Notes: generated by a model from the letters alone, not told the origin. DNA of 64,000 bases from an uncultured Candidatus Melainabacteria bacterium (GCA_934777245.1 CAKVND010000002.1:1-64000); one strand, 5' to 3'; counted from the first letter of the stretch, positions 35,501-44,672 are shown. Made by a program: numbers and translations.

Positions 35501-36861
35501 ATTTCATGAATAGGTATAATTTTTTCTTCCGCTGTCGCCAAATCAACATTTTTTGTACTCCAAATATGCATATCAGCGTATTTGACATTATATAATTCAA
35601 CACCGCCTTTTACCCAAACTTTTTCTGCACCACCAGCCGGAACAAATACGTCAAAATTAATATAACGTCCGGTAAAATCCAATTTCACAGTCGCACCTTT
35701 AGCGTTTGGTATTGGTTTCGTTAAAATTCCATTACTGATAAATACATCACCTACAACATCCGGTTCATAAATATCGCCTTTGATAGTGAAATTGCCGATT
35801 GCGTCTCCAAAGAATTTATATTTTTTCAATTTGTAAACATTAAATTCTTCAACTACGATTGGCGGAAGCATGTCTACAATATCTTCAACACGTGATTTAT
35901 CGAGTTGAACATTTAAATTTATAGCAGATAATGTTTTATCTAAATAGTTTGAAAACGAACCGCGTAAAATCGCATGAATGTTTTTTGAATTTATGTTTAC
36001 GGTATTAAAATTAATGATTTTACTTGTTATTGAAAAATCAGCATCCACATTCAGTAATTCTGGAAATATCATTGATTTGGCATTATCTTTCATAAGAACT
36101 GCGCAATTTTTCAATTCTGCATTTAGCTTATATTTGTCGACATAAACATTGATTACACCTTTTGTTTCGATTAAATCTTGTGGCAAATATTGACGCAAAT
36201 AATCGCTAATTGGTGCTAAATCAAAGTTTGAAACTTTTATATCGACAATGCTTTTTTTGATATCATTGTTACGCGGAAGATAAAGTTTTACAGTCGCATC
36301 AGAAATAGAATTATTTATGTTAAATTTTGTTTCAGCATTAACTTTTAAGTATCTACGATTTTTCTTAAAGAAAACATTTTCGCCCGTATACATAATAGGT
36401 GACTTTAGACCTTTTTGTGTAAGGATTATAGAGAATTCATCAAGTTTGAAACTGTTACATTTGATTTTTGTTTTGTCTAAGTTTTTGAAGAAGTCTTTAT
36501 CAAGCTCTATGTCTTTATTAACGCTGGCTTTCACAAGCAAATCATCTGCACTGATTGAATTTATGTGAACTCGCCCTGTAAGCAGTGGGAGTAATCTTAA
36601 ATCAATTTTGAAGTTGTTTAACGTAGTTGTATCGCGAGTGCTTTTGTCTTCAACAGTAATTCTCATTGCGCTAAATACAGCTTTTGGCAAGACATTCAGC
36701 CTCAATTTGGGGTTAAGAATTTCGACGTTATAATTGCTGTTTACGCTGATATTTTCGCAAACAGTCGGAAGCACTTTAGAAAATATTACAGGAACTCCAC
36801 CAATCCAAAATGCATAAACGCCTAAAATCAGTATTATATATTTATTAAACAATTGTTTCAT
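32518..36861 (-). CDS. AsmA-like envelope protein (DUF3971/YhdP type)
   Basis: This 1447-residue protein has one N-terminal membrane segment (about residues 8-28) and a very long periplasmic part of repeating beta-strands (VKASVNKDI, GDIAIKDGVADDIEITTRGKDLSLFISGKYNFSN). The pattern is that of AsmA, TamB and YhdP proteins, which form grooves that carry lipids between the membranes of Gram-negative cells. The C-terminal GLLSKKISTMFGPLGNVSLNTLFNVIPG resembles the AsmA-like C-terminal domain. The promoter TTGTCA-N17-TATTAT ends 12 nt before ATG and there is no RBS. Confidence 0.85.
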   Translation of the reverse strand: MKQLFNKYIILILGVYAFWIGGVPVIFSKVLPTVCENISVNSNYNVEILNPKLRLNVLPKAVFSAMRITVEDKSTRDTTTLNNFKIDLRLLPLLTGRVHINSISADDLLVKASVNKDIELDKDFFKNLDKTKIKCNSFKLDEFSIILTQKGLKSPIMYTGENVFFKKNRRYLKVNAETKFNINNSISDATVKLYLPRNNDIKKSIVDIKVSNFDLAPISDYLRQYLPQDLIETKGVINVYVDKYKLNAELKNCAVLMKDNAKSMIFPELLNVDADFSITSKIINFNTVNINSKNIHAILRGSFSNYLDKTLSAINLNVQLDKSRVEDIVDMLPPIVVEEFNVYKLKKYKFFGDAIGNFTIKGDIYEPDVVGDVFISNGILTKPIPNAKGATVKLDFTGRYINFDVFVPAGGAEKVWVKGGVELYNVKYADMHIWSTKNVDLATAEEKIIPIHEILNFVIGPVPIMDVKGNGNIDIIVKGNRKNPHVWGSLNFRNVKTFFNEIPNLVLTDAEAALIFDDQNAVFTTKKGLVNGKNISINGTCNLYGKFDFDVNTKNQEIAYLFNAIQTATMIDDVKSMLPKLDSMGGLIDLQLKVYGAVKDIEDLAFNQNFFTKGKINLLGNKFAMQGIEVKNTKGVLDFDGQNASADITSYIGNSALSAKASVKNNFVDANINIPKLNLNDITPDKSDLQNDIGNIFVNVVAKYKGKLDPVELDKVSFVAKILGVAPNNKLKISNGVVTLNNNKLKISNIKGNLADSQFDVNLDVGNVVGKPHVNGFIRLSAFDLATINALSNYSIIPRDVKKALNTLRFDAGRKINLNAKINHNKINAYTDLGGLSFVYTPLELPVKIINGSFIMRNNGVKLNKINLLADDMPILVDGEVYDLFNKQNFNLYFNSKPRQDFIDKYINKNQIYPLKIKGDIVYSARAKGVLNDFNLKTDVNMAKDSSIYHLGATIGDIENAIVLNLDTRVLNQKILKIREFSYDKIIASQSGRETRLNMLKSRGEIDILKDDLGFKDLVIKTHNPTDARIFNIIFRKPNIKQGQFTSDLKFNGKASAPKLLGNFHIFETDIPFLDTTMKNITFLFKDRTIDVYSIGEVLGNDVKIQAVLRNKLTPPYYVEKANLDTKLLDLNYITNLLKLSQVDNTKTFDSLEGFDLESIVIKNMKMNADSIHLRNIVAENFEATASLNEKQVFNVHDFKFNIANGTLGGNFNYNLKNNNTGLKLKARDIDANDLSIALFDLQNQIYGDLTGDIVLSCNGVDFDKCMQTLNGNTTFSVANGRMPKLGSLEYLLKAGNLLKGGLTGVSINSVIDIISPLKTGDFSDIIGDIAIKDGVADDIEITTRGKDLSLFISGKYNFSNSNAEMEVLGLLSKKISTMFGPLGNVSLNTLFNVIPGVDLSKDTKVLEHINKIPGIELSNKAYRKFVAEIKGNINGENYVTSFKWIN

Positions 36862-36873
36862 TTTAATAAGTAT

Positions 36874-36902
36874 ATAATAGCAATAAAGTTAATGGTTGAC
36901 AA
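36874..36902 (-). promoter_or_regulatory. Promoter of the AsmA-like gene
   Basis: On the minus strand TTGTCA (36897-36902), 17 nt and TATTAT (36874-36879), then 12 nt to ATG, so the leader is about 5 nt. Confidence 0.65.
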
Positions 36903-36939
36903 CACTCCAGATGATTTAGCTTAGCAAAACATTAGCATT

Positions 36940-38295
36940 CTAAAAATTTCTTGGCATAACGCCCTTTCGCCAGTTTGATTCAATTTGTTCCAAAGAAATT
37001 CCCTTTGTTTCAGGCACAAAGAAATAAACAAAAATTATACACAACAATGAAACAAATCCAAACATCCAAAATGTCCAAGCTCCGCCAATTCTATGTAACA
37101 GAATAGGGAAGCTTCCGACAACAAAGAAATTAAACGCGAAGTTTGAAACTGTACAAATACTCATTGCAACACCTCTTATTTTTAGAGGGAAAACTTCTGA
37201 TACCAATATCCAACCTATTGGACCAAGGCTCATTGCAAAACAGATTATATAAGTTACCAAACTGCCAACAGCAACCCATTTCAAACTTGAACCGAGAACA
37301 CCTGCAAACGCAAATGATGTTCCGAGTGCAAACAAACTTAGCATTACTCCGATTAAACCAAAATAAAGCAAAGGTTTTCTACCAAGTCTATCTGTAAAAA
37401 ATACGGCTACGATTGTCATAACAAAATTAACAACGCCAATTCCAGTTGTTGCATAAATTGCAGTGAGATTGCTATCAAAACCTGCTGTTTTAAAGATTGT
37501 TGGTGCGTAATAAATTATTGTATTTATACCTGTACAAATTTGTGCAAACATAATTCCAACACCAACAACAAAAGGCATAATCATCCATTTTTTGAATTTG
37601 AAATTTTTATCTTGACCTTCAGAATTTAATGTTGTTTTGATATCTTGAATTTCTCTATCAGAATCAACATCCGGTTCGATTTTCTTGAATACAGCTTTTG
37701 CCTCATCATCTCTATTTTTGCTAACCAACCAACGAGGAGTGTCTGACATTAAGCACATTCCGACAAACAGTATTAATCCCGGTAGTACGCCTGCAAAAAG
37801 CATCCAGCGCCAATTATAAACAGCTTGAGCGAATGCTGCATTTATAAAATATGAAAATAAAATTCCGGAAGTTATCGCCCATTGATAAAGCGATACTAGC
37901 GTTCCACGCAAATTTTTAGGAGAAATTTCTGAAAGATAAAGTGGAACAACAAAATTAACAATACCAACTGCAAATCCGACAAAAATCCTTGAAATAATCA
38001 GCACATAAACATTTGGAGCAAATGCGCACATTATTGAGCCGATTATAAAGATTACTGCGGTTGCCATAATAATCTTTTTACGCCCGAATATATCAGCAAG
38101 AACACCATTTGTCGCTGCTCCGATTACTGCACCAATAAGAACTGAGCTTACAAGAAATCCTTGCAATGTGTCAGGCAGAACCCATGTTTCATTAATAAAG
38201 AGAAGCGCACCGGAAATTACTCCTGTATCGTAACCTGATAAAAGTCCACCTAAAGACGCTACAATTGCCACAACATAAAGCCAAATGTATTTCAT
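36940..38295 (-). CDS. Sugar porter of the major facilitator superfamily
   Basis: The 451-residue protein has 12 hydrophobic segments. The sugar-porter signatures are GYDTGVISGALLFI in helix 1, GRKKI (loop 2-3), RIFVGFAVGIVNFVVPLYLSE (helix 4-5), GRKPLLYFG (loop 8-9) and PETKGISLEQIE at the end. It probably imports a hexose or pentose with protons; the substrate cannot be told. The start follows GAGG. An extended -10 (TGCTATAAT) lies about 30 nt upstream. It is monocistronic. Confidence 0.93.
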   Translation of the reverse strand: MKYIWLYVVAIVASLGGLLSGYDTGVISGALLFINETWVLPDTLQGFLVSSVLIGAVIGAATNGVLADIFGRKKIIMATAVIFIIGSIMCAFAPNVYVLIISRIFVGFAVGIVNFVVPLYLSEISPKNLRGTLVSLYQWAITSGILFSYFINAAFAQAVYNWRWMLFAGVLPGLILFVGMCLMSDTPRWLVSKNRDDEAKAVFKKIEPDVDSDREIQDIKTTLNSEGQDKNFKFKKWMIMPFVVGVGIMFAQICTGINTIIYYAPTIFKTAGFDSNLTAIYATTGIGVVNFVMTIVAVFFTDRLGRKPLLYFGLIGVMLSLFALGTSFAFAGVLGSSLKWVAVGSLVTYIICFAMSLGPIGWILVSEVFPLKIRGVAMSICTVSNFAFNFFVVGSFPILLHRIGGAWTFWMFGFVSLLCIIFVYFFVPETKGISLEQIESNWRKGVMPRNF

Positions 38296-38327
38296 GTAAA
38301 TACCTCTATAATAAACACTCTACTTAT

Positions 38328-38336
38328 ATTATAGCA
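38328..38336 (-). promoter_or_regulatory. Extended -10 promoter of the sugar porter
   Basis: On the minus strand TGCTATAAT (a perfect TATAAT with the TGN extension), about 32 nt before ATG. Confidence 0.6.
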
Positions 38337-38361
38337 GATGTTTTTTATGTTTAAAGTCCCT

Positions 38362-38399
38362 AAAAAAAAAATAATGCACTCATTGAGCGCATTATTTTT
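38362..38399 (-). terminator. Terminator after the autotransporter
   Basis: On the minus strand AATAATGCGCTC-aat-GAGTGCATTATT, with one G-T pair, is followed by a T-run. Confidence 0.85.
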
Positions 38400-38415
38400 C
38401 TATTAAATTATCTTT

Positions 38416-41400
38416 TTATTTACCCAACTTGAAATTTAAACCTAATTGGAATCCTACGCCGGTTCTACCAACATTTCTGAATACTGTTTGGAAATAACCG
38501 GAGAATCTGTCAGTAAAACGTTTTGTAAAACCAAATCCATATTGGATATAACCTCTATCCATATATAAATGAGGAAGGCTTACATTTCCTGCTCTACCAT
38601 CAACGGCACCATTCAAGTTATACATATATTGTAAAGTTGCATAAATACTAAATGTTTCTTTTTCCCAAATTAAGTTCATGCCGGGTGCTAAATTAATACC
38701 ATTTAATATTCCTGACATCATACCCATTTGACCGAAATCCGAGTGCCAGTTTTGTTGACCGAAGAAATTATATGCAAGCATTAAATTAGGTTGCAATACC
38801 CAATCTCTATGAAATCTCCAGTTGTAAGCACCTTTTGCTGAAGCACCTGCAAAATAGTTAAACGTGTTATCAGTGTGTCCTGCAATATCCATGCTGTTTT
38901 GGTAAACACCGCCATATACCAAACCGCCTAAAACAAAGTTATCTTTATACCAAGTTCCTAAGAAACCTGCTTGTCCGCCGTTTTGGTAAGCACCTGCGCC
39001 TGCAAAATATTGGTGTGCACCGTTATAGCCGATATACGCAGTCGGCATAAATTTCCAGCCGTGTTTAAGTTCTTTTAGCCCAAAATCAGCACCTATAATT
39101 GTACCGTAAGCGTTGTTACCAACCCTTCCCAAACCTGCTTGATTCATTTGCAATGTTTCAAATGTACCGTACATTCTGTACCAAAGTCCGCCGTCCTTTT
39201 TAGAATACTGATATGGCGCGTACAAAGGATTAGCCGCAGCGTATCTGTTTGCCATTATACCATTATCAGACAGGTCATCATCCTTAAAGCTTGGAAGAAG
39301 CATTGAATGATTGAACAACATATCGTCAATTGCAAGTTGGTTCATATATTGAGATAAAGTCGTTACTTGACCTCTGTAAACCTGCGGATTAAATCTGGTT
39401 AAATTTAACTGATAATTACCATTCATTCCGCCATGATTATTTAATTGATACCAACCAATCGGAGTAAATACTTCCTTCTTAGTTGCAGTAAGTTTAACGT
39501 TTGGCGAAATATTGTTATAAGCAAAAACATTATCAAGTTTGATATCTCTATCAATTGGCGCTTGCCAACCGAAAATATCACCTGCTAGAGTCCAATCTTC
39601 AATATTGATTGCACCGTTCCCATTAATATTTTCGCCGAAGAATTGGTCTGAGCCATGTTCGTATTCTGCATTACTTCTACCTAAAACATCAATTGTAAAA
39701 TTAGCAGTCCCGTTATTAACATTGATGTTTTCGATATTATAATCAGCACCGTCGCTATTCATAACCCCAAATCTTGCGCCGTCTGCCATTGTTAAATTAT
39801 CTAAGAAATTCGCAGAATCAATTGTTCCGTTTGCTTCTGAAGCTACTAAAAATTGAGATGTACCGTCAATATTCAAATCTCCACCTGTCATTGCAGCTGA
39901 ATCACCTAGCGCTAAAGTAGAGTTATTTAAAAGATTTAAAGAACCTCCTGATTGAGAATAATAAGCTTTATTTCCACCTTCTTGAGTAGATTTATCACCC
40001 GTTACAAGATTATATCTATCAAAATTAAGCTTCCCACCTGTCAAAAGTTCTATATCACCTTTTACTGTATCGCCTTCATTCAAATTCAAAATTGAATTGC
40101 CTGATAAAATCAATTTACCCGCTTGAGCAATACCAACTTGTGCGTCGTTTGTTACATTTATTCCACCCAAAGTCAAATCAGTTTTGTCGCCTGCATTATT
40201 TCCAACTAACAAAGTACCGATAAAATCTTTGTTGCTTCCTGCAACATCAATTCTATTCTGAGAAGAATTATTGTTACCTTCTGCGATAATTGTACCTTCG
40301 ATTGCAGATGTTTGATTCGTAATATTTAATCTTGAACCGTTTTTAAGACCGATTGTACCTTGAGCGTTATCCAAACTTACAAAATCTAATTTTGACGCGT
40401 CTTTTGCGCTAATCACTTTTGTATTTTTAACAATTGCGCCAACGATTGAACCACCATTTTCAACAGAAATAGTGTCGGTATTAACAAGTACACTATTTGC
40501 TGCAAAATTCATAGCACCTTCGTTTAAAATTGAGGCATTGTTAGTTAGTGAAGTCGTGATATCTAATAGTGAATTGTTACCTTTATTTTTTAATATTACA
40601 TTGTTAATCATTTCACTAACGGTTAAATTGCCGGTATTAACAATTGCGCTTGAAGTTGAATTCGCATCGCCATTAGTAATAGTGCTTGCCTCAAAAGTTC
40701 CACTATTTGCGATTGTTCCTTTATTTGTAACTTTATTAGCATTGATAGTTCCCGCATTTGAGAAATTATCTGAATTAATAAATTCATCACCAACAGTAAT
40801 ATTACCTTGCGATAAATTGCGAATTGTTTTTGTATTTGTTAATCTACCCGTAATATCAAGTTTGCCGGAATTTTCGACAAAATTTGTATTTTCTAAATTC
40901 CCACTAACAATAATATTACTTGTGTTCTTAATAGTTCCTGAATTGCTTAAATCATTCACAAATACATCACTACTATTTGTAAAAGTACCGCTGTTAGTGA
41001 AATCCTTAGCAGAAATAGCAGAACCGATTGCACCCGCATTAGTAAAAGTACCATTATTGACGATTTTAGCGATAATGCTTCCGTTATTTTGAAAACCCGC
41101 GTTACCTGTAATTGTTAAGATATTTTGAGCAATGCTACCGGAATTTAAACCGCTTGCAATCATCAAATTACCGCCACCGTCAATTGTTGAATTTGTGTTG
41201 TTTGTAAGTTTGTTTACGAAAACATCACCTGTATTTGTGAAACTTCCGTTATTTGTAAAGTCTTTAGCAGAGTTTGCAGAGCCGATTATGCCAGCGTTTG
41301 TAAAATTACCGCTATTCTCGATTTCTGCACTAATTACTCCGCCTGTAGCATTTTCAAAACCTGTGTTGTTTGAAATAGTAAGTTTTGATTGAGTAATATT

Positions 41401-42690
41401 TCCTGAATTTGTCCCATCAACTACTGTCAGATTTCCGGCATTGCCTGTAACTTCGCTCGTATTTGTAAATTTACCGCTTGAAATTATATTTTTGTTATTT
41501 TCGATTTTAGATGAATTTTCTAAATCTTTTACAAAAACATCACCATTATTTGTAAAAGTACCATTGTTAGTAAAATCCTTGTTAGAAACAGCCGAACCGA
41601 TTAAACCATTATTCGTAAATTTACCATTATTCTCGATTTCTGCACTAATTACTCCGCCTGTAGCATTTTCAAAACCTGTGTTATTTGAAATAGTAAGTTT
41701 TGATTGAGTAATATTTCCTGAATTTGTTCCATCAACTACTGTCAAATTTCCGGCATTACCTGTAATTTCGCTCGTATTTGTAAATTTACCGCTGGAAATT
41801 ATATTTTTGTTATTTTCGATTTTAGATGAATTCTCTAAATCTTTTACAAAAACATCACCATCATTTGTAAAAGTACCATTGTTAGTAAAATCCTTCATCA
41901 AATTTTCGGAACCTATTGTATAAATATTAGAAAATATTCCATTATTTACGATTTCCGCAATAATACTTCCACTATTCGTAAAACCGGTATTACCATTAGA
42001 AATTGTTACTATTTCCTGAACTATATTACCCGTATTTGTCCCATCAGTTACTACTAAATTTCCGGTATTCCCACTTATAGCCCCTTTATTTGAAAATGTA
42101 TTATTAGCAATTGCTGTACCATTATTTTCAAATGAACTTTTTATTTGAATATTTTTTTGCTTAATATTTCCAAAATTATCACCTTGTACAATTTCTAAGA
42201 CTCCATCATCTCCTAAAATATTACCTTTATTTGTAAAATTATTTGTTACATATATTTTAGATGCATTTTGTAAATTAGCCCCATTAAGAATTTCTAATTT
42301 TTTCACATTTACGTTTGAAGTACTTGAATTATTAAAAATTCCACCTGATAATTTCAAATTACCCCTGATTGTTCCATAATTTGTACCGCCATTTTTTATT
42401 TCAAAAACTGAAGCATTAGTACCTGTGATTTTTGCGTCTTTACTATTGAGAATTTCATTAACCGTTAATATGCCATTGTTCGTAACTATATTTTCATTTG
42501 TTAAAATATTATCAATATAAAGTTCATCTTGAATAGAAAGTAAACCATCCGACGCTTTTACGTCTATCGCTTCTGTATAATTTCCACTGAGTTCTTCATC
42601 ATTTTCAATATCCAGACCATATACATAAGATGCCGACATAGAGGCAAGAATAGCCGCGGCACATAATAGTGTCTTAAAATTCCGTCTCAT
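38416..42690 (-). CDS. Autotransporter-like surface protein with repeated passenger
   Basis: A signal peptide (about residues 1-25, ending in SASYVYG) leads a passenger of about 1080 residues rich in Asn, Thr and Gly (GNAGNLTVVDGTNSGN, FTNNGTFTNNGDVF), typical of a beta-helix. The last 300 residues form an autotransporter barrel domain: aromatic alternating strands such as GLWYRMYGTFETLQ and a final GVGFQLGLNFKLG ending near the C-terminus. The passenger contains near-identical 105-residue repeats. The function could be adhesion. GAGGGA is the RBS, and a 14-bp inverted repeat lies upstream. Confidence 0.9.
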   Translation of the reverse strand: MRRNFKTLLCAAAILASMSASYVYGLDIENDEELSGNYTEAIDVKASDGLLSIQDELYIDNILTNENIVTNNGILTVNEILNSKDAKITGTNASVFEIKNGGTNYGTIRGNLKLSGGIFNNSSTSNVNVKKLEILNGANLQNASKIYVTNNFTNKGNILGDDGVLEIVQGDNFGNIKQKNIQIKSSFENNGTAIANNTFSNKGAISGNTGNLVVTDGTNTGNIVQEIVTISNGNTGFTNSGSIIAEIVNNGIFSNIYTIGSENLMKDFTNNGTFTNDGDVFVKDLENSSKIENNKNIISSGKFTNTSEITGNAGNLTVVDGTNSGNITQSKLTISNNTGFENATGGVISAEIENNGKFTNNGLIGSAVSNKDFTNNGTFTNNGDVFVKDLENSSKIENNKNIISSGKFTNTSEVTGNAGNLTVVDGTNSGNITQSKLTISNNTGFENATGGVISAEIENSGNFTNAGIIGSANSAKDFTNNGSFTNTGDVFVNKLTNNTNSTIDGGGNLMIASGLNSGSIAQNILTITGNAGFQNNGSIIAKIVNNGTFTNAGAIGSAISAKDFTNSGTFTNSSDVFVNDLSNSGTIKNTSNIIVSGNLENTNFVENSGKLDITGRLTNTKTIRNLSQGNITVGDEFINSDNFSNAGTINANKVTNKGTIANSGTFEASTITNGDANSTSSAIVNTGNLTVSEMINNVILKNKGNNSLLDITTSLTNNASILNEGAMNFAANSVLVNTDTISVENGGSIVGAIVKNTKVISAKDASKLDFVSLDNAQGTIGLKNGSRLNITNQTSAIEGTIIAEGNNNSSQNRIDVAGSNKDFIGTLLVGNNAGDKTDLTLGGINVTNDAQVGIAQAGKLILSGNSILNLNEGDTVKGDIELLTGGKLNFDRYNLVTGDKSTQEGGNKAYYSQSGGSLNLLNNSTLALGDSAAMTGGDLNIDGTSQFLVASEANGTIDSANFLDNLTMADGARFGVMNSDGADYNIENINVNNGTANFTIDVLGRSNAEYEHGSDQFFGENINGNGAINIEDWTLAGDIFGWQAPIDRDIKLDNVFAYNNISPNVKLTATKKEVFTPIGWYQLNNHGGMNGNYQLNLTRFNPQVYRGQVTTLSQYMNQLAIDDMLFNHSMLLPSFKDDDLSDNGIMANRYAAANPLYAPYQYSKKDGGLWYRMYGTFETLQMNQAGLGRVGNNAYGTIIGADFGLKELKHGWKFMPTAYIGYNGAHQYFAGAGAYQNGGQAGFLGTWYKDNFVLGGLVYGGVYQNSMDIAGHTDNTFNYFAGASAKGAYNWRFHRDWVLQPNLMLAYNFFGQQNWHSDFGQMGMMSGILNGINLAPGMNLIWEKETFSIYATLQYMYNLNGAVDGRAGNVSLPHLYMDRGYIQYGFGFTKRFTDRFSGYFQTVFRNVGRTGVGFQLGLNFKLGK
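41259..41888 (-). repeat. Tandem 315-bp repeats in the autotransporter passenger
   Basis: Two 105-residue units (about 41574-41888 and 41259-41573) are nearly identical in protein and DNA, each starting at TNNGTFTN and ending at KDF. Two more diverged and shorter units follow toward 40950. The high identity of the first two indicates recent duplication or gene conversion. Confidence 0.85.
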
Positions 42691-42717
42691 TATATTCCCT
42701 CAAAAATTTCTTAATTC

Positions 42718-42752
42718 CACAATAAATCGTAGCCAAAATACGATTTATTGTG
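42718..42752. promoter_or_regulatory. Perfect 14-bp inverted repeat upstream of the autotransporter
   Basis: CACAATAAATCGTA (42718-42731) and TACGATTTATTGTG (42739-42752) are separated by GCCAAAA. It lies 28 nt before the autotransporter ATG. It could be a leader hairpin or an operator. It lacks a T-run. Confidence 0.6.
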
Positions 42753-42792
42753 AATGTAATATGTTAAACTTTTTACTACTTTTATTATTCCA

Positions 42793-42822
42793 TTGACGCA
42801 ACAGTTATTTTTAGAGTATAAA
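42793..42822 (+). promoter_or_regulatory. Promoter of a leaderless secreted-protein gene
   Basis: TTGACG (42793-42798), 18 nt and TATAAA (42817-42822), then 6 nt to the ATG at 42829. No RBS is seen. Confidence 0.6.
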
Positions 42823-42828
42823 TATAGT

Positions 42829-43737
42829 ATGAAAAAGTTTTTGGGAGTGAGTTTAATACTAGCTTTAATTATGCCGTCTGTTGCGTTTTGCGCAGATGAC
42901 GGAGTTGTTACACTTGATAAAAACGGAATTGAAAAACCTTCAATTACAATTGATAAAGGCTCAAAACAACTTCAAGGCTCACTTTTAGTAACCGATTCGG
43001 AAGATTTAGCGCAAATGATTGAAGTACAAAAAGACCACGATATCAAGGATTTAGAAAAACTTTGGAAAGGTACTGTTGAAAATAATCAAGTCATAGAATT
43101 TGCGCTAAAAAAGCTTGCGACTCCCGAATCACAACGTAGAATACACTCATCACTTATGGCAAAAACTCTTTCTGCGGTCGTAACCGGAGCTTCATTTGTA
43201 CCTTCGCTTATGGGTGCAAACTATGGTATTCAAACTTCAGCTTTTTCAGCAGGACGTCTTGCACAAGGTTTGATTAACAGAAAAAATATTCCACAAGAAA
43301 CTCCGCTTACAGACACAGAATTAATCGAGTTGGCGAGTATGATTGAAGATTTGCAAGATGCTTTGATAAGTTCCTATTATAACTATAAAAGCACATTAAC
43401 TCAGCTTAAAGATACGCGTTCAAAAATGATTTTGTACAGCCGTAACTATTCTAAAGCGTTAGATGGCGGAGATATTTTGGAAATCGCAATTTCGTCTTCA
43501 TTATATGATTCTATGAGAATTCAGGAATTTAATCTCGAACAATCCGCTAAAAAATATCATATTCAATTACAAAGACTAGCAGGTAAAAAGATTGTTGATA
43601 GCTTGGAATTGTACCAATATGATTTCAATTCTGTTTTATATAAAAATGGCGACACAAAGCAAGACGGCACTAAATCAGAAGGAGGTAAATCTGAAGGGGG
43701 TAAATCAGAAGGGGGGAAAAAGAATGGCAAAAAATAA
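42829..43737 (+). CDS. Secreted helical protein, first of a paralogous pair
   Basis: I do not recognise the family. From ATG 42829 (302 aa) there is a signal peptide (KKFLGVSLILALIMPSVAFCA). A helical body follows with a small hydrophobic hairpin (about residues 107-135, AKTLSAVVTGASFVPSLMGANYG) and a coiled coil (ELIELASMIEDLQDALISSYYNYKS). The C-terminal tail is a short tandem repeat of GGKSE. The body resembles the next gene's product in order and length. The helices recall TolC-type periplasmic coiled coils, but no match is certain. A longer frame from TTG 42793 overlaps the promoter. Confidence 0.75.
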   Translation: MKKFLGVSLILALIMPSVAFCADDGVVTLDKNGIEKPSITIDKGSKQLQGSLLVTDSEDLAQMIEVQKDHDIKDLEKLWKGTVENNQVIEFALKKLATPESQRRIHSSLMAKTLSAVVTGASFVPSLMGANYGIQTSAFSAGRLAQGLINRKNIPQETPLTDTELIELASMIEDLQDALISSYYNYKSTLTQLKDTRSKMILYSRNYSKALDGGDILEIAISSSLYDSMRIQEFNLEQSAKKYHIQLQRLAGKKIVDSLELYQYDFNSVLYKNGDTKQDGTKSEGGKSEGGKSEGGKKNGKK

Positions 43738-44620
43738 AATTCTAACCTCTTTGTTGTTGATTTCTATGCTAACGAGTTTTTGTCTGCCAACAATAGCAGA
43801 AGTTAAAATTGATGATTTAACGACTCCAAAGGATGCATTTTTTAGACTTGGAACTACAGATATTCCGGAAAACAAAATTGATGTTGACGGGAAAATTGAT
43901 ATTAAAGCAAATATTGCCAAAGAAGATAAATTTTATAGCGAAGGACTTACTTATGCAGATTTAAGTATCAAAAAAATGGCACTTGAAGTTTCAAAATCAG
44001 TAGAAGTAGATTATAACGAAATGCTGGAAGATTTGTCTTTATTGTGGCAAGGCGCTGCGACAAAGAGTGATACAATTAAGTTTGCGATTTACAAGCTTTC
44101 TAATCCTGATAAAGATAAGCCGGATCAAAGCGCAGTTAAAAAAGTACTTACAACAATTGCCGGAATGTCTACGTTTTTGGGAGCCGGCATGGGAAATCCG
44201 GTTTTAGCAAGTGCAGCCTTGATTGGCGGTAACACACTGGGAATCATGTCTCAAGATACAAAGGCGCTTAATTATAAGTATTCACAAGTTAATGACGCGG
44301 ATATGATTTTGTTGGTTAGAAAAGTTGACGAACTTCAACAAAAAATTGTTGATATGTATTATGACTATATGACAGCGCGTCAGCTATATGATATGACTAC
44401 TGAAATGGTGCAAATGCGTTATAAAAACTATCAAAATTCTCAAAAACTTTCAAAAGAAGTAATTTTAATTACAGATACATTTTATCGCGAAGCAATGGAT
44501 GAACAAATCAAAGCAAGAGGTAATTTCTTTGAAAAACGCTCTCGTTTGGAACAACTGGTTGGAAATGACGTATTTAGACAATTTGAATCTATTGTAGATG
44601 AACGATATACGAAAAAATAA
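43724..44620 (+). CDS. Secreted helical protein, second of a paralogous pair
   Basis: From ATG 43724 the 298-residue product has a signal peptide (AKNKILTSLLLISMLTSFCLPTIA). Its body follows the plan of the preceding protein: SLLWQGAATKSDTIKFAIYKLSNP is comparable to KLWKGTVENNQVIEFALKKLATP, followed by a hydrophobic Gly/Ala hairpin and a coiled coil (VRKVDELQQKIVDMYYDYMTA). Function is unknown. It overlaps the upstream gene by 14 nt, and its RBS (GAAGGGGGG) lies in that gene's repeated tail, so the products are probably made together. Confidence 0.75.
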   Translation: MAKNKILTSLLLISMLTSFCLPTIAEVKIDDLTTPKDAFFRLGTTDIPENKIDVDGKIDIKANIAKEDKFYSEGLTYADLSIKKMALEVSKSVEVDYNEMLEDLSLLWQGAATKSDTIKFAIYKLSNPDKDKPDQSAVKKVLTTIAGMSTFLGAGMGNPVLASAALIGGNTLGIMSQDTKALNYKYSQVNDADMILLVRKVDELQQKIVDMYYDYMTARQLYDMTTEMVQMRYKNYQNSQKLSKEVILITDTFYREAMDEQIKARGNFFEKRSRLEQLVGNDVFRQFESIVDERYTKK

Positions 44621-44672
44621 ACACTTAAAAATATCAACCTTTACAAAACTTAACAAACCAACACAAAAAAGG

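Noticed and set aside
40472..41707. Three plus-strand open frames of 86-206 codons inside the autotransporter region
   Set aside because: They are antisense to the Asn/Thr-rich passenger repeats and repeat with them; no RBS or family resemblance.
42793..42828. TTG start 12 codons upstream of the first secreted protein
   Set aside because: The TTG is the -35 box of a good promoter, and the signal peptide begins at the ATG at 42829.
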